Positions 59,690-64,000 of a stretch of DNA of 64,000 bases are shown piece after piece (position 1 is the first letter of the stretch; the number at the start of each line of letters is the position of its first letter). The position numbers were made by a program, and so were the translations under genes. Below the pieces are notes generated by a model. The model had not been told where the DNA came from. It did not search any database and saw nothing but the letters and a program-made list of their open reading frames with translations. This stretch comes from Chelonoidis abingdonii (lineage: Eukaryota; Chordata; Testudines; Testudinidae), in the NCBI RefSeq assembly GCF_003597395.2, contig NC_133771.1:123120277-123184276 (forward strand). Reading direction: 5' to 3'.

Positions 59690-59900
59690 TTTTGTGTTTG
59701 TATAGTGCTTTCAAAAATCCCAGAGTGCTTTACAAATATGGACTAGTTGGTACTATGACCACCTGGCAGATGGAGAAATTGAGGCAGAGGGATTACATGA
59801 CATCCTAGGATATCTCATAGTAAGCTAATGGAATACTTGGAACGAGAACCCAGCTATCTCCTGAGATTCTTAGTTCAGTGCTATAATCAACTAGCTAGTT
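59690..59900 (-). mobile_element. SINE (tRNA/MIR-like), reverse orientation
   Basis: 'gtttgtatagtgctttcaaa', 'gcagatggagaaattgaggc' with 'agagggattacatgacatcc', and 'gagaacccagctatctcctg' are the reversed tail, core and tRNA-like head in the correct order, so this is close to full length. Confidence 0.7.
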
Positions 59901-60666
59901 CAGCCAGCTCGCTGAACTCCTTCTTGTCCCCCGTCCCCCTCCAGCACCACCTCCCAGGTATTAAGAGACATTTTGAGCAGAGCAGAGTTATGCCAGTTGT
60001 GTCTTGTTACAAGAGTCATCCTGCCAGCAGGGGATGGCATGTAGGGACAAGGGGCTGCTACACTGGCCTCATTAAAGCCACTAGAAACATCCCTGGACAA
60101 GCCTGATGTGTGTTCAGTACAGAACAGATCCATGTAAATATCTCTCTAATTATCTCCTATTTTATATAGCTAGGATCCATTATACTTCTTGCTGCAATGA
60201 GGCACTGAAGTAATGATGGTCTTCTGTGTATTAACTTCTAATACACCCATCATTGTGGTATCTAGGCACCTGCTGCTATTGTTAAAAAAAAGGCAGATAA
60301 TAATTCCTCTTAACTCATTGCCTGGTGCAGGGGAAATGGCTGAAAAAGCAAATAACAAAAAGTAAAGGAAAAGTTATTTGAGATTGATGGGTTTTGCTGA
60401 GAAAACCATATAGTCCATCCAAAAAATCAGGATTATTTCAGCAGAAGCAGGAAATATCTGGTCGGATTTACTTTAAAAATGATTACTTTCTAATTTTTTT
60501 CTGCATACAGGAAAAAATAATGATAACTCAGACATGGTTGCTAACTGCAGGTTTTAGCAGATGCAAGAGGTGTTTAGAGGCAGCTAGCTTCACCTCTGCA
60601 GGGCTGTTGAAACTGGGATTGAAATCTTTGCAGGAATTTAAAAGGTATAAATATCCAGAGGCAACA
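59901..60666. other. No recognised gene or repeat
   Basis: Non-coding; nothing supported. Confidence 0.45.
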
Positions 60667-60674
60667 GGTATTTA

Positions 60675-60972
60675 CAGGAGCGGCGCCAGGGTTTTTGGCG
60701 CCCTAGGCAGGGGTCCTTCCACTCTCCTGGTTGTTGGGAGCAATTCTGTGGGGGGGGGGGGGGGTGTCCTTCCATGCTCCCGGTCTTTGGGGCACTTTGG
60801 CGGTGGGTCCTGGAGCGAGTGAAGGACCCACCGCAGAATTAACGCCGAAGACCCGGAGCGCGGAAGGACCCCCCTCCGCCGAATTGCCGCCAAGGGTGGC
60901 AAAATGCTGCCCCCCCAAATCCTAGCACCCTAGGCGACCACCTAGATCGCCTAAATGGAAGCGCCAGCCCTG
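60675..60972. mobile_element. Non-autonomous hAT element (298 bp), GC-rich with G15 run
   Basis: A perfect 8-bp TSD, ggtattta, lies at 60667-60674 and 60973-60980. Ends are CAGGAGCGGCGCC and, on the reverse strand, CAGGGCTGGCGC. A run of 15 G sits at 60750-60764. The interior contains 'cctaggcgaccacctagatc' and 'gaaggacccaccgcagaatt'. No transposase. Confidence 0.92.
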
Positions 60973-60980
60973 GGTATTTA

Positions 60981-61435
60981 TTCTATGCCCGCAGGTAAAA
61001 TCACGTGGTGGCAGTAATTATAAAGCAATACATCTCTACTTGCAATAGATTGCACACCTGATGGTCAGACTTTGAGATTATTTTGTCATTCCTTAGGCAT
61101 ACTAAACATGGGCTAGAGCAAGATGCAACATCCCCTAAGCAGCAGTAAGGAAATGAAGAATCACGTATCTGGTATGAAAGCTTTTAGGGTAAAGTGAAGT
61201 GTGTGTAATTTCTGTTTGCCAGGCTCTGAAGTCCAGGAAAGTGCTGCTAAACACAACGGAGGAAAACCAGTTAGCACATAAAAGTTAGCTATCCAAACCA
61301 CCACATTTTATATATATGTAACATCCTTATTGCTGAAAATGGATTTTTATCCTAAAGTAATTCAACTTAAGAGCTAATTGGTATTTTTAGCTCCACTTCC
61401 TGAGAAAGGCATTGGGACAGGGATGTCCTGATAGC
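60981..61435. other. No recognised gene or repeat
   Basis: Non-coding; nothing supported. Confidence 0.45.
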
Positions 61436-61885
61436 CTAGACAAGGAATCCAAAGATGAAAAAGACCGGCTAGATCCTGCAGAATTGCCCTGATGTTTCAG
61501 TTGTAGTTCCTAAGCCAGACTTGTTTTAAAAGTCCCAAGGGATGGGGCTTCCACCACTTCCGTCAGGAGGATTGTTCAGGTAGCTTTTCTAGACATTCAG
61601 TCTAATTTTCCCCTTCTTAATTTTATCCCATTGTTATAGCTATACCTCTATGTACCTCACCAAGGCCCTGATTCAGGACAGCATCTCTATTCAGGACAGT
61701 GCTTAAGTACATGCTTAACTGCTTTCTTGAATCAGGAACTAAATAATTCTTCCTCCTCGGTGTTTACCTCCTTCAAATATTTGTAGAGTTGTCCCCTCAA
61801 CTCACTGCTGGCTTAGCCAACCTAGGGTTTTTTAATCTTTCCCCAAATTCTGCCAACCCCGATCATTTTTGCTGCTTTTCTCGAA
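61436..61885 (-). mobile_element. CR1 LINE fragment with a nested MITE
   Basis: Reversed CR1 text: 'gggatggggcttccaccact', 'gacattcagtctaattttcc', 'cctccttcaaatatttgtag' and 'cctagggttttttaatcttt'. The run is interrupted at 61662-61738 by 'aggccctgattcaggacagc' to 'ctttcttgaatcaggaac', an inverted-repeat MITE related to 30411-30520; CR1 text resumes with 'taaataattcttcctcctcg'. Confidence 0.75.
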
Positions 61886-62095
61886 TGGCACACAATTTGT
61901 CAATATTATGGCAGGTCAAAAATGGATTCCCCGCTTTCTCCCACCACACATACACACATAAATTGCTGTGTGTAAATTTGAGTATCAAAAAATGGTGACC
62001 TAAAATCAATTTTTTTCAATATGGAAATACTGCTATGATACCTTATGCTCACACTCTCCTTATAGGCCAGGCTCTCTGGTCAGACATCTCTGAAA

Positions 62096-62404
62096 AAACA
62101 TTACATCTTGGAACAGTGAAGTGGTGCATCATGGGAGCCTCTGGCTATGGGGCATAATGGGACACATAAATAGTCTATCTGAGGAGTCCAATGCATAGAG
62201 GATAATGGGAGCATGAACTACAGCTCCCATGAGGCACCATGACTGCACTTCCACATCTAAATATTTCAGTTTTCAGGCAGTTTTTTGATGAAAAAAATCA
62301 AAGTTTTCCATGGAAAGCAGATGCTTATTGCAAAAATAATTTGTTTATTGAAAACCCAATTTTCCATCAAAAACAGTTTTGTCAGAAAATTTTCAACCAG
62401 CCCT
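62096..62404. repeat. Interspersed repeat (family X), copy 3
   Basis: A 'gtggtgcatcatgggagcc' and 'gaactacagctcccatgagg' segment is followed by an AT-rich part ('tttcagttttcaggcagttt', 'gttttccatggaaagcagat') and the end 'gaaaattttcaaccagccctg'. The same order occurs at 32686-33055. The end is hAT-like but the left boundary is not found. Confidence 0.5.
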
Positions 62405-62456
62405 GGTAGATATCTGTCGGTAATATAGTACCCAGAATGTAATATTGTAGATATAG

Positions 62457-62690
62457 TTCATAGACTTTAAGGCAGAAGGGACTATCATAACCATATAGTG
62501 TGACCTCCTGCACATTGCAGGCCACAGAACCTCACCCACCCACTCTTGTAATAGACCCCTAAGCTCTGGCTAAGTTATTGAAGTCCTCAAATAATGGTTT
62601 AAAGACTTCAGATTACAGAGAATCCACCATTTACACTAGTTTAAACCTGCAAGTGACCTGTGCCCCATGCCGCAGAGAAAGACAAAAAAC
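62457..62690 (-). mobile_element. CR1 LINE 3' end
   Basis: 'ttcatagactttaaggcaga', 'gtgtgacctcctgcacattg' and 'cagagaatccaccatttaca' give the same 3' UTR segment as 3473-3700, so both copies belong to one CR1 subfamily. Shared wording such as 'gattacagagaatccaccat' supports this. Confidence 0.85.
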
Positions 62691-63743
62691 AACCAGGAGC
62701 TCTGCAACAAAGCTATATACACAGGGACTATTCCTTCCCTCCTCTGTCACAAAGCCTCTGTGTATGAAATCCCAAAAAGACATTGATTTTTTTGCAGCCA
62801 TATCACATGTCCACTCTCAAGCAGAGCTGCAAGCACTGGGACATTCCCTACTACATTGGAATGTGTCTCCCTTCAGCCTCTCCAGGTACATCAGAGAAAA
62901 GTGAAGAGAGACAGCAAAAAAAAGTCTATAGGTTGATGACTAGTCCCAAATAGAACAGCACGGGAACAGCTACTGGGTTGCCAGTTGCTTCAATACCCAC
63001 TAAGGGAACGGAGAGGGAGCTTCTCTTTTCCTGAGCACATCCATTGGCAAGTACCAACAGCTTATTCATCTCCCCAAGCATCTGCGGCATTTGCCAGCAG
63101 AGGAAGCTGTATGCTCCCCCACCTTCTTCTCTCCCACTCTCTCTGGGCAGTATGAATTAGTCTTTCATTACCAGCCATGGTAATCTGCAGATGTTAAATT
63201 ATACCCAGGAGTGCTTCACGAATGTAATAGAAACCAAGTAAAAATTATTGCATAGGAAAATTTAATAAAGAAATCAAACTATAAGAGCTATGGAATTAAA
63301 GCAATGTCTTTTCCGTAGTTCATGCTGAAAGCTAGGTGCATGCAACATTTCATGCAAATCCAACATAATTTACTTTGTGATTTGTTTCTTCAGTAAAAAA
63401 GTGAGAATAAGGAGAACAATAATTTTCCTACATTTTAGCTACACATTTCTCCATAAATAGAATAAGTATTATAATGGCTTCTTGTGTGTGGTGCTAGAAT
63501 GATTGCCTCTGTGCAAAACACTGAAAGATCATTTCAATGCTATATCAAAAGTCTTCATCAAGTTCAGACTTGGTATGTATAGATATAAAAAACAGTTTTG
63601 CTCTCTCTCTTTCTAAACTTTGGCTGAGACCATTATGCCCTATGTAGGCCATGGCATGGTAGGAAAGACAGAGCTAACAGTGGTAAGGGCTGCAGCTGAG
63701 GGAATAAAAAAGGATGTGTCCTTCTTCTTAAACTCAGCCATTA
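62691..63743. other. No recognised gene or repeat
   Basis: Non-coding; nothing supported. Confidence 0.45.
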
Positions 63744-63756
63744 GAAAGCCATCTTG

Positions 63757-63977
63757 TATGCTGTGTTGTTGTAGTTGTGAATGTCTCAGGACAGTAGAGA
63801 GAGAAAGTGGGTGAGGTAATATCTTTTATTGGACCAACTTCTGTTGGTGAGAGAGACAAGCTTTCAAGCTTAACCAGAGCTCTTCTTCTGATCTCTGTGT
63901 AAGCTTGAAAATTTGTCTCTCTCACCAACAGAAGTTGGTCCAATAAAAGATATTACTTTAACCACCTTGTCTCTCTT
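63757..63977. mobile_element. Second PLE-type family: 221-bp palindrome with 13-bp TSD
   Basis: A perfect 13-bp duplication, gaaagccatcttg, brackets the unit (63744-63756 and 63978-63990). The two arms are inverted copies: 63808-63872 ('ggtaatatcttttattggac' onward) pairs with 63900-63966 ('gtccaataaaagatattact'), with a 27-nt centre. Only the left end carries the terminal tail, about 40 nt, reading on the minus strand 'acaactacaacaacacagca'. No coding sequence remains. The family resembles, from memory, a turtle PLE distinct from the one at 56.1 kb. It shares with it the one-sided tail, the TSD length and a 'GAAG...GAAAGCT' stem-loop. Confidence 0.8.
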
Positions 63978-64000
63978 GAAAGCCATCTTGGCATCCGTTG

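Noticed and set aside
60394..60925. 142-codon frame and opposite-strand frames around 60.7 kb
   Set aside because: The frame enters a hAT element and encodes a poly-Gly stretch from the G15 run; no splice or domain support.
63734..63943. 69-codon minus-strand frame
   Set aside because: It runs through the foldback PLE unit; open only by chance.
1..64000. CRISPR array, operon, tRNA or rRNA gene
   Set aside because: No regularly spaced repeats, no dense ORFs, and the tRNA-like sequences are SINE heads followed by non-tRNA tails.

Overview
The window looks like non-coding nuclear DNA from a turtle. There is no operon-like packing and no long ORF outside repeats. The repeats are the kinds I recognise from testudine genomes: CR1 LINEs of several ages, tRNA-derived SINEs (one with a CR1-type tail ending in a 'ttctatga' motif), many short non-autonomous hAT elements, and Penelope-like elements (PLEs) ending in 'cggctaccc...gatac'. 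The assignment is made from memory of these families, without a database search. An 887-base run of N (38045-38931) shows that this is a draft assembly.

Layout. 2.1-3.2 kb: internally deleted PLE copy. 3.5-3.8, 10.7-12.0, 20.0-22.4, 31.5-32.1, 44.7-47.3, 61.4-61.9 and 62.5-62.7 kb: minus-strand CR1 fragments. 6.8-9.0 and 45.1-46.5 kb: plus-strand CR1 copies that keep recognisable but broken reverse-transcriptase reading frames. 15.2-16.1 kb: a nest of SINE, MITE and hAT element. 24.3-25.8 kb: a solo LTR with a 5-bp target duplication, followed by a second LTR-like block. 51.2-52.6 kb: a MITE split by a ~1.1 kb insertion. 56.1-58.4 kb: a large inverted (palindromic) PLE with a perfect 13-bp target-site duplication (TSD). 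63.76-63.98 kb: a second, different PLE-type family, also palindromic and also with a perfect 13-bp TSD. hAT-like elements with readable 8-bp TSDs lie at 7153, 15336, 18806, 22852, 47639, 49825 and 60675.

No host gene can be asserted. The best exon-like segment is a 108-bp, phase-0, stop-free block at 43367-43474 with a strong polypyrimidine/AG acceptor and an AAG|gttagt donor. It could be a cassette exon of a gene whose other exons are outside the window, or chance.

The most interesting signal is the pair of palindromic PLE insertions. Both have inverted arms, a ~40-nt tail on one end only, a 13-bp TSD, and a hammerhead-ribozyme-like core (CTGANGA, a stem, then GAAA) in the terminal repeat. 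The larger one also carries an RT motif-C remnant and GIY-YIG endonuclease remnants. These are hallmarks of Penelope-like retroelements. An extra A after the CTGANGA core, in a near-identical context in both families, is unusual. Everything appears mutationally broken; nothing here is predicted to encode a working protein.
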